This document shows positions 56,035 through 64,000 of a DNA stretch of 64,000 nt, piece by piece. Each line of letters opens with the position of its first letter. The stretch's first letter is position 1. The notes under the pieces were generated by a model, which saw only the letters and a program-made list of their open reading frames with translations, ran no database searches and was not told the origin of the DNA. The position numbers were made by a program, and so were the translations under genes. Source of the DNA: JADGRF01 sp035274465 (GTDB taxonomy: Bacteria; Myxococcota_A; Polyangia; Polyangiales; JAFGIB01); the NCBI GenBank assembly GCA_035274465.1, contig DATEOF010000216.1:5053-69052 (forward strand), given 5' to 3'.

Positions 56035-58635
56035 ATGTCGAACGCCAGGGGGATCGGCTTACGTCTTTGGCTCGGGCTCTGGCTGGCGCTAGGGCTCGTG
56101 GTCAGTGGTTGCGACGTCGGTCGCAAGACAGGTACCGAGTCGAAGGACGCCGCCGACGCGATGCCGGCGCCGGAAGCAGATGCCGCGGTCCCCGTGGACA
56201 GTGCAGCTGGCGACGACAACGCAGCCCAGAGCGGCAGCGGTGCAGCGGGTAGCGGCGGCCAGACAGAGGTCGACGAGCAGGCGGGCGCGGGTGGTCAAGG
56301 CGGCGCTGGCGAGCAAGCGGGTGCCGGTGGCCAAGCGGGCGGCGGCGGCCAAGGCGGTTATGGCGGCGAGCAGGCAGGAGCTGGCGGCCAGGGCGGTTCC
56401 GCGGGCAACGCGGGTGCCGATGGCGAAGCGGGTAGCGGCGGGGCTGCCGGTGAGGCTGCCCCCCCTCACGAAGTTGCTCCCGTGGGTACGACCGTCACGC
56501 TGTCACTCGGGAACAACGCGGCGAGCGAGCTGTCGGGCCTGGCGGACGAGCTCGACGAGCTGAAGGATCTCACGACCGCGCAATTGCTCGCCAAGCGCAA
56601 GCACGCGCAGGCTCAGACGCTCAGCTACGATCCGAGCGGCGCCGTGGGACTGGATCTCATTCAAGCTTCCTCGCTGAAGCTCGACGACAGCGAGCTCGCG
56701 ACGCTCGAGCAGCGTGGCTTCGTGGTGAGCCGGCGGCAGCGGTTCCCGCACATGTTGTACGGCTACGACACGATCTACACCGCCGATCTTCCACTCTACG
56801 TCTCGGCCGACTCGATCCTCGACGCCGTGCATCACTCGTATGATCGCATGCTGGAAGACGTCGAGAGCGAGCTGTTGGTGTCGCAGCTGAGCGGCCTGCT
56901 TGGGGCCATGCACGGCGCCCTGGCAACAGCACCTGGCTCGAGCCTGGCCCGCACCAATGCAGATCTGTACCTGACGGTGGCCAGGCAGCTCCTCTCCTCG
57001 TATCCGCCGATTGGGCCGGTCGCGGGTGCGGACGCCGCTCAGATCGCTTCGATCGTGGAAGCTGCGAAAGCCGCGGCGGGCCCGGCGACGATCGAGCTGT
57101 TTGGTGGACCGCGCGCGGTAGATTTTTCGCAGTTCGCGCCGCGCGGGCACTACGCGATCAGCTTTCCGCTCTCCAACTACTATCGCGCGCTGATGTGGCT
57201 GGGCCGCATCGACCTCCGTCTGATCGAGACCAACCCGGACGGTACGCAAACCTTCCATCGCGATCAGCTCGAGACGGCCGTACTCCTGTCGCAGCTGCTC
57301 GACGCGACCGGACTCGCCAACTTCCAGCGCATCGATACCACGCTGCAAACCTTCTTCGGTCCGCGCGACTCCATGAGCATCCCAGAAGTCGCGACGCTAC
57401 TTGCCGACCTCGGCATTCACGACGGCGCGGGACTCGCCGCGCTGTCGGATCAGCAACTGGCTCAGGCGATCATCACGGGCGGCTACGGTCAGCAGCGCAT
57501 CGCGAGCCAGCTGATCACCAAGGCGAATCCATCCAGCGCGACGCTGCCACTGGGCCGGAGCTTTCTGCTGTTCGGGCAGCGCTACGTCGTGGATGCGCAC
57601 GTGCTCTCGCAGGTCAGCCACGACCGCGTGGACGGGCGGCTCACGCCTGACCCGCTCGATGCGGCCTACGCTGCGTTGGGCAACGACCAGGCCGCGCAGC
57701 TCCTCGAGCCACAACTCGCGCAGTACTCGTACGCTCCTGCGTTGGAGGCGATGCGCGTGCTGGTCGACAAGCACGACGAAGCGTATTGGACGAACAACCT
57801 GTACAGCCTCTGGCTCGGCTCGCTGCGCACACTCTCACCGAGCGCCTTGCCCGCCGATCTGAAAGCAGCCGGCCTTCCGGCAGTGGCTGCAACCGAGGCC
57901 TGGGGACGCAGGCTGCTCAACACGCAACTCGCATCCTGGGCGCAGCTGCGGCACGACACCAACCTGTACGTCGCAACGCAGTACGCACCGGGCGGCGCTT
58001 GCGAGTTTCCGGACGCCTACGTCGACCCGTACCCGGAGTTCTACGCGGCGATCATCCGCCTGGCCGAGCACGGTGCAGTCTGGACCGACTCCATCGCCCT
58101 CTTCGCGCCCGACTTCGCACAGCGGACCTATCTGTACTTCGATCACCTCCGCAGCACGATGATCATGTTGCGCGACATGGCTGTCGCCCAGCGCAACGGG
58201 ACGAGCTTCAGCGCAGAGCAGATGGCATTCATCAATCGAGCAGTGCACAAGGCCAAGGCGACGTACTGCAGTTGGCCTTCGCTGTACACCGGCTGGTATG
58301 CAGGCCTGGAGTACGAGAGCAGTCTCCAGGACTACCGCACGAAGGACGAGTTCTGGCCGACGATCACCGACGTACACACGCAGCCGACCGATCTGGGCGA
58401 GACGAATCTCGGCCGGGTCCTGCACGTCGGCACCGGTTACGTACGCCTGATGGTCGTGACCACGGACACGTGTGGCACCCCGAAGGCCTACGCTGGGCTT
58501 GCTTTCTCGTACTACGAGCAGGTCACCGACAACTGGAAGCGGCTGTCCGATTCCGAATGGCACGACAAGCTGAACGCGAACCCAAAACCAGCCGATGTGG
58601 CGTGGACGGAAGAGTTCCTCGGCGGAGCGCTCTAA
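56035..58635 (+). CDS. DUF3160-containing lipoprotein
   Basis: 866 residues from the ATG at 56035, which has AAGGAG 7 nt upstream. Lipobox LVVSGC. Residues about 30-150 are a low-complexity Gly/Ala/Gln/Glu linker (GAGGQGG type). The rest is the DUF3160 family (LPLYVSADSILDAVHHSYD, FLLFGQRYVVDAHVLSQVS, AYWTNNLYSLWLGSLRTLSP, EYESSLQDYRTKDEFWPTI), helical, common in myxobacterial and other environmental lipoproteins. Family function is unknown. Not clearly co-transcribed with the kinase gene because a hairpin separates them; a further hairpin follows at 58646. Confidence 0.88.
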   Translation: MSNARGIGLRLWLGLWLALGLVVSGCDVGRKTGTESKDAADAMPAPEADAAVPVDSAAGDDNAAQSGSGAAGSGGQTEVDEQAGAGGQGGAGEQAGAGGQAGGGGQGGYGGEQAGAGGQGGSAGNAGADGEAGSGGAAGEAAPPHEVAPVGTTVTLSLGNNAASELSGLADELDELKDLTTAQLLAKRKHAQAQTLSYDPSGAVGLDLIQASSLKLDDSELATLEQRGFVVSRRQRFPHMLYGYDTIYTADLPLYVSADSILDAVHHSYDRMLEDVESELLVSQLSGLLGAMHGALATAPGSSLARTNADLYLTVARQLLSSYPPIGPVAGADAAQIASIVEAAKAAAGPATIELFGGPRAVDFSQFAPRGHYAISFPLSNYYRALMWLGRIDLRLIETNPDGTQTFHRDQLETAVLLSQLLDATGLANFQRIDTTLQTFFGPRDSMSIPEVATLLADLGIHDGAGLAALSDQQLAQAIITGGYGQQRIASQLITKANPSSATLPLGRSFLLFGQRYVVDAHVLSQVSHDRVDGRLTPDPLDAAYAALGNDQAAQLLEPQLAQYSYAPALEAMRVLVDKHDEAYWTNNLYSLWLGSLRTLSPSALPADLKAAGLPAVAATEAWGRRLLNTQLASWAQLRHDTNLYVATQYAPGGACEFPDAYVDPYPEFYAAIIRLAEHGAVWTDSIALFAPDFAQRTYLYFDHLRSTMIMLRDMAVAQRNGTSFSAEQMAFINRAVHKAKATYCSWPSLYTGWYAGLEYESSLQDYRTKDEFWPTITDVHTQPTDLGETNLGRVLHVGTGYVRLMVVTTDTCGTPKAYAGLAFSYYEQVTDNWKRLSDSEWHDKLNANPKPADVAWTEEFLGGAL

Positions 58636-58645
58636 GTCTCCGCTC

Positions 58646-58668
58646 GGACGGTTGAGCATCGACCGTCC
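58646..58668 (+). terminator. Hairpin after the DUF3160 gene
   Basis: GGACGGT (58646-58652) pairs with ACCGTCC (58662-58668) across a 9-nt loop, 11 bp after the stop codon. No U-tract follows. Confidence 0.5.
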
Positions 58669-58772
58669 AACATGTCGGTGCTGTTCGCGATTTAGTTCCA
58701 GAAGCCGCGCCAGCTGAAGCGACACACGCTCATACCGCTGCTGAGGCAGGACTTCAGCGCGAAAGGAGCCAT

Positions 58773-59312
58773 ATGTTCAATGTTCGAACACTCGCATCCA
58801 TCCTGGGAGCGTGTACCGCGATCGGTGCACCGAACCTCGTACGCGCGTCCGACTTCCAGCTGCACAACGACTCCGACGAGGCTGTCTATTTCTCCATCGC
58901 GGATAGCAACTTCAACTGCCCCAGCGGCTTTCAAGACCACAACTGGATCCAGGTCCTTCCCGGCCGGACTTGGTTCGTGGACATCAACAGCGCGGGCAAC
59001 TTCTTCATTGGCGCGATGAGTATGGACCTCTCGGGCGAATGGCACTTCGTCCTGCCCGAAAAATACACGGATACCGAGCGGAACTGGGAAGTGCCATTCC
59101 CCGAATCGAGCAACGGCCAGTGCTCCGTGTTCACCGCCGCCGACACGTCGAATCCGATCCGATTTCCGCACGCGCTGAAGGACGGCCTCACTTGTCTGCG
59201 CCCGGGTGCGCAGGCCTACACCGGCGAAGGGGCGGTCATGATCAAACCAGTGTGCTGGGACAAGGACCCCGTGGGCCCCAGACCCAAACCCGACGCCGGC
59301 CCCGAAGACTGA
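58773..59312 (+). CDS. Small secreted Cys-containing protein
   Basis: 179 residues with a strong ribosome site (AAAGGAG) and a signal peptide (SILGACTAIGAPNLVRAS). The mature part is beta-rich with many aromatics and four or five Cys (NCPSGF, GQCSVF, LTCLRPG, PVCWDKD), the look of a disulphide-bonded extracellular domain; family not recognised. The C-terminus is Pro/Asp-rich. Convergent with the GST gene; a palindrome lies between them. Confidence 0.75.
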   Translation: MFNVRTLASILGACTAIGAPNLVRASDFQLHNDSDEAVYFSIADSNFNCPSGFQDHNWIQVLPGRTWFVDINSAGNFFIGAMSMDLSGEWHFVLPEKYTDTERNWEVPFPESSNGQCSVFTAADTSNPIRFPHALKDGLTCLRPGAQAYTGEGAVMIKPVCWDKDPVGPRPKPDAGPED

Positions 59313-59314
59313 TC

Positions 59315-59336
59315 GGCGCTAGCGCCCGGCTAGCGC
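59315..59336. terminator. Bidirectional terminator-like palindrome
   Basis: GCGCTAGC (59316-59323) and GCTAGCGC (59329-59336) pair across 5 nt, between the convergent stops of the secreted-protein gene (59312) and the GST gene (59330). The self-complementary GGCGCTAGCGCC at 59315-59326 overlaps it. Confidence 0.55.
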
Positions 59337-60091
59337 TTGCCGTTCGTGCGCCTGGCTGGTGCATCGAGCTCGGGATAGTGCCGGTAGATCCCGTGCTCGT
59401 TGAACGCCAAACGTCGCGGCGACTTCAAGTACGCCGCGAGCCGCGGGCGCTTGGCCACGCGGTCGTGCAGCGCGACGGTCAACGGCAGCTTGCGCTCGAG
59501 CTTGCCGCTGGCGTTGGGGAACGCGTAACGCAGGCCTTCGATCACCTGGAACAGGGACAGATCCACGTAGCTGTGTCGACCGCCCAGGACGTAACCGCGC
59601 CGCGGCTTCGGCTTGCGCGCCAGCTCGCGCTCGAAGTAGCCCAGGAACTTGGGCATGCGCTCGGCGATGAACTGTTCGGAGCGCGCGCGGGCTTCGCGCT
59701 TTTGGGCCTCGTAGTAGAGGCCGACGCCGATCGGGTGGTGCGTGTCGTGCGCCTCGCCCACGAAGTCGGCGATGGTCAGCTGGTATTGCAGCGCGGCGTA
59801 CTGGCTGGCCTCATCGCGCGGCACGAGCCCGAGCCGCGGGCCCAGGTACTGCAGGATGGCCGAGGTCTGGGCGATCAGCAGCTTGCCGGTGCGCAAGAAA
59901 GGCGGCGCAAACGGTGTGGGCACGCCTTTGCCCGCTGCCGCCATCAAGCGCTGCATGCGCTGCATCCCGCCCTTGCTGCGCGCCACGTCGCGATACGCAG
60001 CGCCGGCGTCTTCGAGCGCCAGCCGGATGAACTCACCGCGGCCTTGAATCCCCGGCCAGTAATAGAGCTCGTAGCGCGTTCGAGCGGGCAT
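59330..60091 (-). CDS. Glutathione S-transferase-family protein
   Basis: 253 residues from the ATG at 60091, with GAGGGG upstream. N-terminal thioredoxin-like domain (YELYYWPGIQGRGEFIRLALEDAGAAY) and the SAI motif of the glutathione site (QTSAILQYLG), then an all-helical C-terminal domain with the conserved Asp in SYVDLSLFQVIEGL. Similar to sigma/alpha-like GSTs. It starts 7 bp after the AgmX/PglI-type gene stop, so the two are probably co-transcribed. Extensions in the middle (RSKGGMQRMQRL) differ from typical GSTs. Confidence 0.88.
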   Translation of the reverse strand: MPARTRYELYYWPGIQGRGEFIRLALEDAGAAYRDVARSKGGMQRMQRLMAAAGKGVPTPFAPPFLRTGKLLIAQTSAILQYLGPRLGLVPRDEASQYAALQYQLTIADFVGEAHDTHHPIGVGLYYEAQKREARARSEQFIAERMPKFLGYFERELARKPKPRRGYVLGGRHSYVDLSLFQVIEGLRYAFPNASGKLERKLPLTVALHDRVAKRPRLAAYLKSPRRLAFNEHGIYRHYPELDAPARRTNGKR

Positions 60092-60098
60092 GTTCCCC

Positions 60099-60968
60099 TC
60101 AGCGCAAGTCGAAGCTGACCTTGCTGGCCTTTTTGACCTTCGGCATGTGCCACTTCGAAAATTGATCGAGCACGCAGTCCACCTTGTCTTCGGCGGTGAA
60201 CGGCGTGGGCACCGCACCAGCCGACAGCAAGTGGCCGCCCGCCGCGATGTAGGCCGTGATGCGGAAGCGCGCCTTGCGCCGCTTGATCTCGCAGCTGCCG
60301 AAGGTCTCTTTGGCTTCCTTGCGCGCCACGCGCGCCATGATCTTGGCCTTGGCCTCGTCGAACGACTTCTGCGTCGCGGGATCGACGGCCATGCCCCAGG
60401 TGAACTCCGCCGTGGCACGGCCGGACGGCTTCGGGAATTGCGTGCTGAGCACCGCCTCGGTCAGACAGCGCTCGAGGTCGCGGTGGCCGATGGTGGATGC
60501 CAGCGGCCTCAGCTCCATGATGCGACCCTCGCCGTCGACCTTGAACGCGAATTTGATGCCGCCGCTCACCCAGCGCAGCGTGCGCCGACTCTCCTGGATA
60601 CACGCGTCGAACAGGTTTTGCCGCGCTTCCATGGTTTGGTGCACGTCGCCCTTGTTGAGCGTGCCCGTGAGGCCATGGACCTTGATTTTGCTCGTGGCGG
60701 CATCTGCGGCCGCAAACTCCGCTGCTGCCGCGCCCGCAGAGCTGGCGCTCGCGCTGGCCTTGGCCGGGGCAGTGATCACCGAAACCGCGTTCGCCCCGCG
60801 CGCCCGCCCGGTTCCGGGCATGGCCAGCGAGGAGGGGTCGCGCGTGCTCAGCACGGCCGGGACCGAGGCTGGAGGTGGTGCTTGCTGCGCCTGCGCTGGC
60901 AAGATCGCTCCGCCCCCCAACATCGAAAGGACCAACCAGAGCGAGCGACGACGTGCTGCGTGGACCAC
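60099..60968 (-). CDS. AgmX/PglI C-terminal domain-containing secreted protein
   Basis: 289 residues. Signal peptide (VLSMLGGGAILPAQAQ), Ala/Ser/Pro-rich linker and then two TonB-C-like modules. The first (FDACIQESRR, GIKFAFKVDGEGRIMELRPLASTIGHRDLERCLTEAV, FPKPSG) matches the AgmX/PglI C-terminal domain, known from myxobacterial gliding-motility and related envelope proteins. The second (CEIKRRKARFRITAYIAAGGHLL, VDCVLDQFSKWHMPKV) is a similar fold. Likely periplasmic, interacting with an envelope machine. Co-transcribed with the GST gene downstream. Confidence 0.82.
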   Translation of the reverse strand: MVHAARRRSLWLVLSMLGGGAILPAQAQQAPPPASVPAVLSTRDPSSLAMPGTGRARGANAVSVITAPAKASASASSAGAAAAEFAAADAATSKIKVHGLTGTLNKGDVHQTMEARQNLFDACIQESRRTLRWVSGGIKFAFKVDGEGRIMELRPLASTIGHRDLERCLTEAVLSTQFPKPSGRATAEFTWGMAVDPATQKSFDEAKAKIMARVARKEAKETFGSCEIKRRKARFRITAYIAAGGHLLSAGAVPTPFTAEDKVDCVLDQFSKWHMPKVKKASKVSFDLR

Positions 60969-61049
60969 GGGCGGGCAGTCTGCCAGAGCCCGCGCGACCC
61001 CGGAAGAGGCCCGGACGATCGCGTCCTCAAAATGGGCCGGCCACGACGA

Positions 61050-62732
61050 TTAAGCCACCGTGCGCGGCGGGGTCGATGGGGTCGAGGGTGGGCCCGCAGG
61101 CGTGCGCTCACCGAGGGCACCGGTCTCGCCGCCAGGAGCGGCAGGCAATTGGCTGGCGTAGATCAGTGGCCGCGTGGGCAAGCCGCTGAACCAGCTGAAG
61201 AAGACCTCGAGCTTGCGCTTCTGCTCGCGCGGCAAGTAGTCGAAGTTGAGGCCGCGGTCGTTGATCTCCCAGTACTCGGCGGTGTGCACCGCGAACAATT
61301 CATCGCGGATCGAGCCGATCAATGTCGTGTCTTCGAGCGACATGTCCTCGTAGACGCGCCGCGCGCGCGCCTCGTCGCCGTGCAACAGGTAATAGGTCGC
61401 GAGCTTGACCTGCGCCTTGCGTACGCCGCGCAGGCTGGCCTCTTGCACGGCACCTTCGCTCTCCTTGTCCACTCGCAGGAAGATGCGAAGCAGCTCGTCC
61501 ATCACCGGCGCGCGCTGGTCGAACGCGGTCTCGTTCAAGACGCACAGGTCGTAGGCGACCGTCTCCAGGATGAACGGCAAGTTCGCCTGGTACGCGACCA
61601 GCCCGTAGTACTTGAAGTAACGGGCGATCTCGACCGCGTAGCTCCCGCGACGCCAGCCCAACAATGCCTGCGCCAGTAGCCGGTACTGGTTGAACACGTT
61701 GTACGCCGTGCGCACGTCCTTGGCGTTGATGGCTGCGCGCAGGTAGCTATTGAAGAACTTCATGCACAGGTGCAGCAGGTCGAGGTGCTCGAGGCGCACC
61801 GCCTCCTCGGCCAGCAAGCGCGTGTTGATCGCGATCACGTAGTTGATGTCGCGCATGCGGTGCAACGCCTCGGCATAGACCGTCTGGTACTGGCGCAGCA
61901 CCTTCATCTCGAACCACGTCTGGTGCTCGGCCAGGTCGCCACGCGCGCGCGCATCCAGCGACACGAAGTCCGGGTTACTCGCGAGCTCGCCGTCCAGGCT
62001 GAACCATGCAGCCGGCAGCTGCGGACGCACCCTTTGATAGTCGACGATCAGCTGCCGCAGCGCGTTCACGCCCGCCATCGATACGCCCTTGTCGCGGTGC
62101 TCCATGGCGTTGACGGCCACGTCGGCCAGCTGCTCGACCCCGCGCACCGCCTCCAGCTTGCGGTACTCCAGATTCGGCCGGCGCGACGGCTTGGCGATCA
62201 CCTCGAGCGTGTGCGCCGAGATGCGGTCGACGATCGAGATCGGGTTCAGGTACGCGAACACGAAGTTGAAGTACGGGAGCAGGATCAGGAGGCAGATGGT
62301 CAGCAGCAGCATGGTGACGCCGACGCTGAAGTACGGGACGCCGCTCTGAGCTGCATCGATCGCCATCGTCACCCACAGCGACTGCACCGCCGTGACCACG
62401 AACAGGCCCATGACCACGAAGTTGAGAGGCTCGGCCACGAACAATTCGGTGACACGGTGCGTATAGCGGTTACTGGCCAGCTCGACGATGATCGCCACCA
62501 CGGTCAGCGCGATGGCCAGCACGGCGGCCACGACCTCGCCCGCGTTGCTGAGCGTATTGGCGGCCGCGGCGGCATTGGGGTGCCAGAGCAGCGACCAGAA
62601 GGGCCGCGTCCCCACGCGGCCCACCCAGGTGTCGAGCCCCAGCGTGGCGCCGAGTAGCAGCAGTGCCGCGCCGGCCAACACCGACAATGGAATCAGCCAG
62701 ATGCGGATGTGGGAACGTTTGCGCCGTGCCAT
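61050..62732 (-). CDS. DUF2254-like integral membrane protein
   Basis: 560 residues. The first 180 residues contain four hydrophobic segments (IPLSVLAGAALLLLGATLG, VAAVLAIALTVVAIIVEL, FVVMGLFVVTAVQSLWVTM, VTMLLLTICLLILLPYF), then a long helical cytoplasmic part with several conserved-looking stretches (RRPNLEYRKLEAVRGVEQLADVA) and a Pro-rich C-terminal tail. The arrangement fits the DUF2254 membrane family, but the soluble part may differ. No catalytic motif seen. Divergent from the HD-domain gene. Confidence 0.75.
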   Translation of the reverse strand: MARRKRSHIRIWLIPLSVLAGAALLLLGATLGLDTWVGRVGTRPFWSLLWHPNAAAAANTLSNAGEVVAAVLAIALTVVAIIVELASNRYTHRVTELFVAEPLNFVVMGLFVVTAVQSLWVTMAIDAAQSGVPYFSVGVTMLLLTICLLILLPYFNFVFAYLNPISIVDRISAHTLEVIAKPSRRPNLEYRKLEAVRGVEQLADVAVNAMEHRDKGVSMAGVNALRQLIVDYQRVRPQLPAAWFSLDGELASNPDFVSLDARARGDLAEHQTWFEMKVLRQYQTVYAEALHRMRDINYVIAINTRLLAEEAVRLEHLDLLHLCMKFFNSYLRAAINAKDVRTAYNVFNQYRLLAQALLGWRRGSYAVEIARYFKYYGLVAYQANLPFILETVAYDLCVLNETAFDQRAPVMDELLRIFLRVDKESEGAVQEASLRGVRKAQVKLATYYLLHGDEARARRVYEDMSLEDTTLIGSIRDELFAVHTAEYWEINDRGLNFDYLPREQKRKLEVFFSWFSGLPTRPLIYASQLPAAPGGETGALGERTPAGPPSTPSTPPRTVA

Positions 62733-62854
62733 GAGCAGCCGCTCGCCAGGGCTCAGCGCATGATACAGGGGGCCGCCCGGCTTGCCGGTTTTTCGTGTGT
62801 GCCGATCGGTTTGCGCAACCCGGCGACAGGCGATAGCTTGGGCGACCCTTCACC

Positions 62855-63802
62855 ATGCTGGATAAAGTTACGCACGACACGCCGGCCCCTCCGGAGCCCG
62901 ACTGCGCCCGCGCCCTGCGTGCGCTGGTCTGGGCCGCCGACATCGGTACCCAGAACCCCGAGGCCCTGCACACGCCCCCCGAGCTGCCGTCGGCCGAGGA
63001 GCTGCGTTCGCTGCGGCTCGAGACCCTGCGCCTGCACCTCGATCGCATGCTGCTCGGCCGTCACACGCAGGAGGGTCTGGATGCGCTGCACAGGTGCGGC
63101 GTACTCGAGGTCTGGCTGCCGGAGGTCTTCGCGCTGGTCGGCTTCGGCGACGGCGAATGGCGTCACAAAGACGTCTGGAAGCACACGAAGCAAGTGGTCT
63201 GGCAATCGGTGCCGCGCATCGAGGTGCGCTGGGGCGCGCTGCTGCACGACATCGGCAAGGTGAAGACCCGCAAGATCGAGCCGAGCGGCGAGGTGCATTT
63301 CTTCGGCCACAGCGAGGTGGGCGCGGCGATGTTTCGCAAGCGCGTGGGCAAGCGGCTGGGTTTCAGCGGCGAGCTCTACGAGCGCGTGCACTACCTGATC
63401 CTCTACCACCTGCGCGCGAGCCAGTACGACGGCAGCTGGACCGACTCCGCGGTGCGGCGCTTCAGCCGCGAGATGGGCGACGGCTTGACCGACCTGCTCG
63501 ATCTCAGCCGCGCGGACATCACGACCAAGCGCCCGGAGCGCCGAAAGAAGGGCCTGCGGCAGATCTCGGAGCTCAGCGGCCGCATCGAGAAGCTGGTGGC
63601 CGACGACGCGCGCTTGCCCCCACTCTCGAAGGGCATCGGCAATTCGATCATGGAGCATTTCGGGCTGCCGCCCTCGCGCCGTGTGGGCGAGCTGAAGCGC
63701 TTGCTCGAGACTGAAATCGAACAGGGGACGCTCGAGGCCAGGCGCGACGACCAGTATTATCTGGAGTGGCTCGAGTCACAGCGCACGACGCTCGGGATTT
63801 AG
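62855..63802 (+). CDS. HD-domain protein related to the tRNA nucleotidyltransferase C-terminal half
   Basis: 315 residues. HD-superfamily motifs: HKDVWKHTKQV, then LLHDIGKVKTR (HD at about 129-130), FFGHSEVGA and RADIT. The N-terminal region (LRLETLRLHLDRMLLGRHTQEGLDALHRCGVLEVWLPEV) matches the RNA-binding neck of CCA-adding enzymes and the whole looks like their C-terminal half, but the nucleotidyltransferase head (GGxxRD, DxD) is missing. It therefore probably acts as a phosphohydrolase on its own, perhaps on tRNA 2',3'-cyclic ends or nucleotides. Start ATG at 62855; a hairpin follows the stop. Confidence 0.85.
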   Translation: MLDKVTHDTPAPPEPDCARALRALVWAADIGTQNPEALHTPPELPSAEELRSLRLETLRLHLDRMLLGRHTQEGLDALHRCGVLEVWLPEVFALVGFGDGEWRHKDVWKHTKQVVWQSVPRIEVRWGALLHDIGKVKTRKIEPSGEVHFFGHSEVGAAMFRKRVGKRLGFSGELYERVHYLILYHLRASQYDGSWTDSAVRRFSREMGDGLTDLLDLSRADITTKRPERRKKGLRQISELSGRIEKLVADDARLPPLSKGIGNSIMEHFGLPPSRRVGELKRLLETEIEQGTLEARRDDQYYLEWLESQRTTLGI

Positions 63803-63832
63803 CCCAACCCCCGGGAATCCGTGGGGTTTGGG
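63803..63832 (+). terminator. Hairpin after the HD-domain gene
   Basis: CCCAACCCC (63803-63811) pairs with GGGGTTTGGG (63823-63832) with one bulged T, directly after the stop codon. Intrinsic-terminator-like but with only a weak T-rich tail. Confidence 0.5.
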
Positions 63833-63872
63833 TCTCGTGTAACCGGGGAGGCGCCTGGGCCGTACTCGGATC

Positions 63873-64000
63873 ATGACCTCCACACCCATCTCGCGCCGCC
63901 GGCTGCTCGAAGGCCTGGCGGCCGGCAGCCTGGTGACGGCTCTCGGCGCCGAGTACGTGCTGGCCGACGCCGGGGCCACCCGCGACGCGCGTGCCCAACG
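63873..64000 (+). CDS. TAT-exported protein, N-terminus only (3' end outside window)
   Basis: Only 42 full codons are inside the window. The ATG at 63873 is followed by a twin-arginine signal (SRRRLLEGLAAGSLVTALG, with Arg-Arg-Arg then Leu-Leu) and an Ala-rich cleavage region (VLADA). Such signals export folded cofactor-bearing enzymes. Nothing of the mature domain is visible, so the product cannot be named. Confidence 0.65.
   Translation, partial: MTSTPISRRRLLEGLAAGSLVTALGAEYVLADAGATRDARAQ

Overview
The window is a high-GC (roughly two-thirds G+C) bacterial chromosome segment that reads as myxobacterial (phylum Myxococcota, most likely the Polyangia/Sorangium-Sandaracinus side). The evidence is the gene content: many lipoproteins with low-complexity Gly/Ser/Ala/Pro linkers after the lipobox, a Cys-rich repeat lipoprotein, two very large Ser/Thr kinase-ATPase fusions, an AgmX/PglI C-terminal domain protein, DUF2961 and DUF3160 proteins, an MbnP/MbnH pair, and regulators of types common in that phylum. 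I see no rRNA, tRNA, CRISPR array, intact insertion sequence, prophage or plasmid functions. The organism is an inference from gene content.

Layout. 1-10791: a minus-strand run of a glucose/sorbosone-dehydrogenase-like propeller lipoprotein with repeated C-terminal modules (runs off the left edge), a PNPOx-family flavoprotein, an M1 metallopeptidase, an SDR, a Cys-repeat lipoprotein and a DUF2961 (GH172-like) protein. 11009-14675: MbnP-MbnH pair, HxlR regulator and a divergent frameshifted membrane protein gene. 14792-20649: giant kinase-ATPase and a pectinacetylesterase-family lipoprotein. 20803-24455: an NtrC-type two-component system (21094-24236) with a long palindromic element on each side, then a D12-class adenine methyltransferase. 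25724-30179: PEP carboxykinase, KamA-type radical SAM enzyme, LD-carboxypeptidase and a small lipoprotein, closely spaced. 30381-33856: PQQ-type propeller lipoprotein, LuxR regulator plus Tyr-phosphatase pair and a small hypothetical. 33950-38674: second two-component system followed by an ABC exporter. 38676-42646: a decayed membrane protein gene and a three-gene operon of a helix-turn-helix-type protein with two related lipoproteins. 42822-51526: a set of hydrolases (TAT amidohydrolase, haloalkane-dehalogenase-like, PAP2, type-B carboxylesterase, S9 peptidase) and a sterol-desaturase-family hydroxylase, with an 875-bp gene-poor gap. 51715-55836: a second giant kinase-ATPase paralogous to the first. 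56035-64000: DUF3160 lipoprotein, small secreted protein, GST, AgmX/PglI-type protein, DUF2254-like membrane protein, HD-domain protein and the start of a TAT-exported protein.

The genes describe a signalling-rich organism with a large envelope and secreted hydrolase repertoire. The least explained features are non-coding: a 164-nt near-perfect hairpin (24292-24455) whose imperfections are mostly G-U compatible on one strand only, and a 187-bp Y-shaped element (20803-20989) built from three nested inverted repeats. These two bracket the same two-component operon. A third nested structure lies at 48550-48644.
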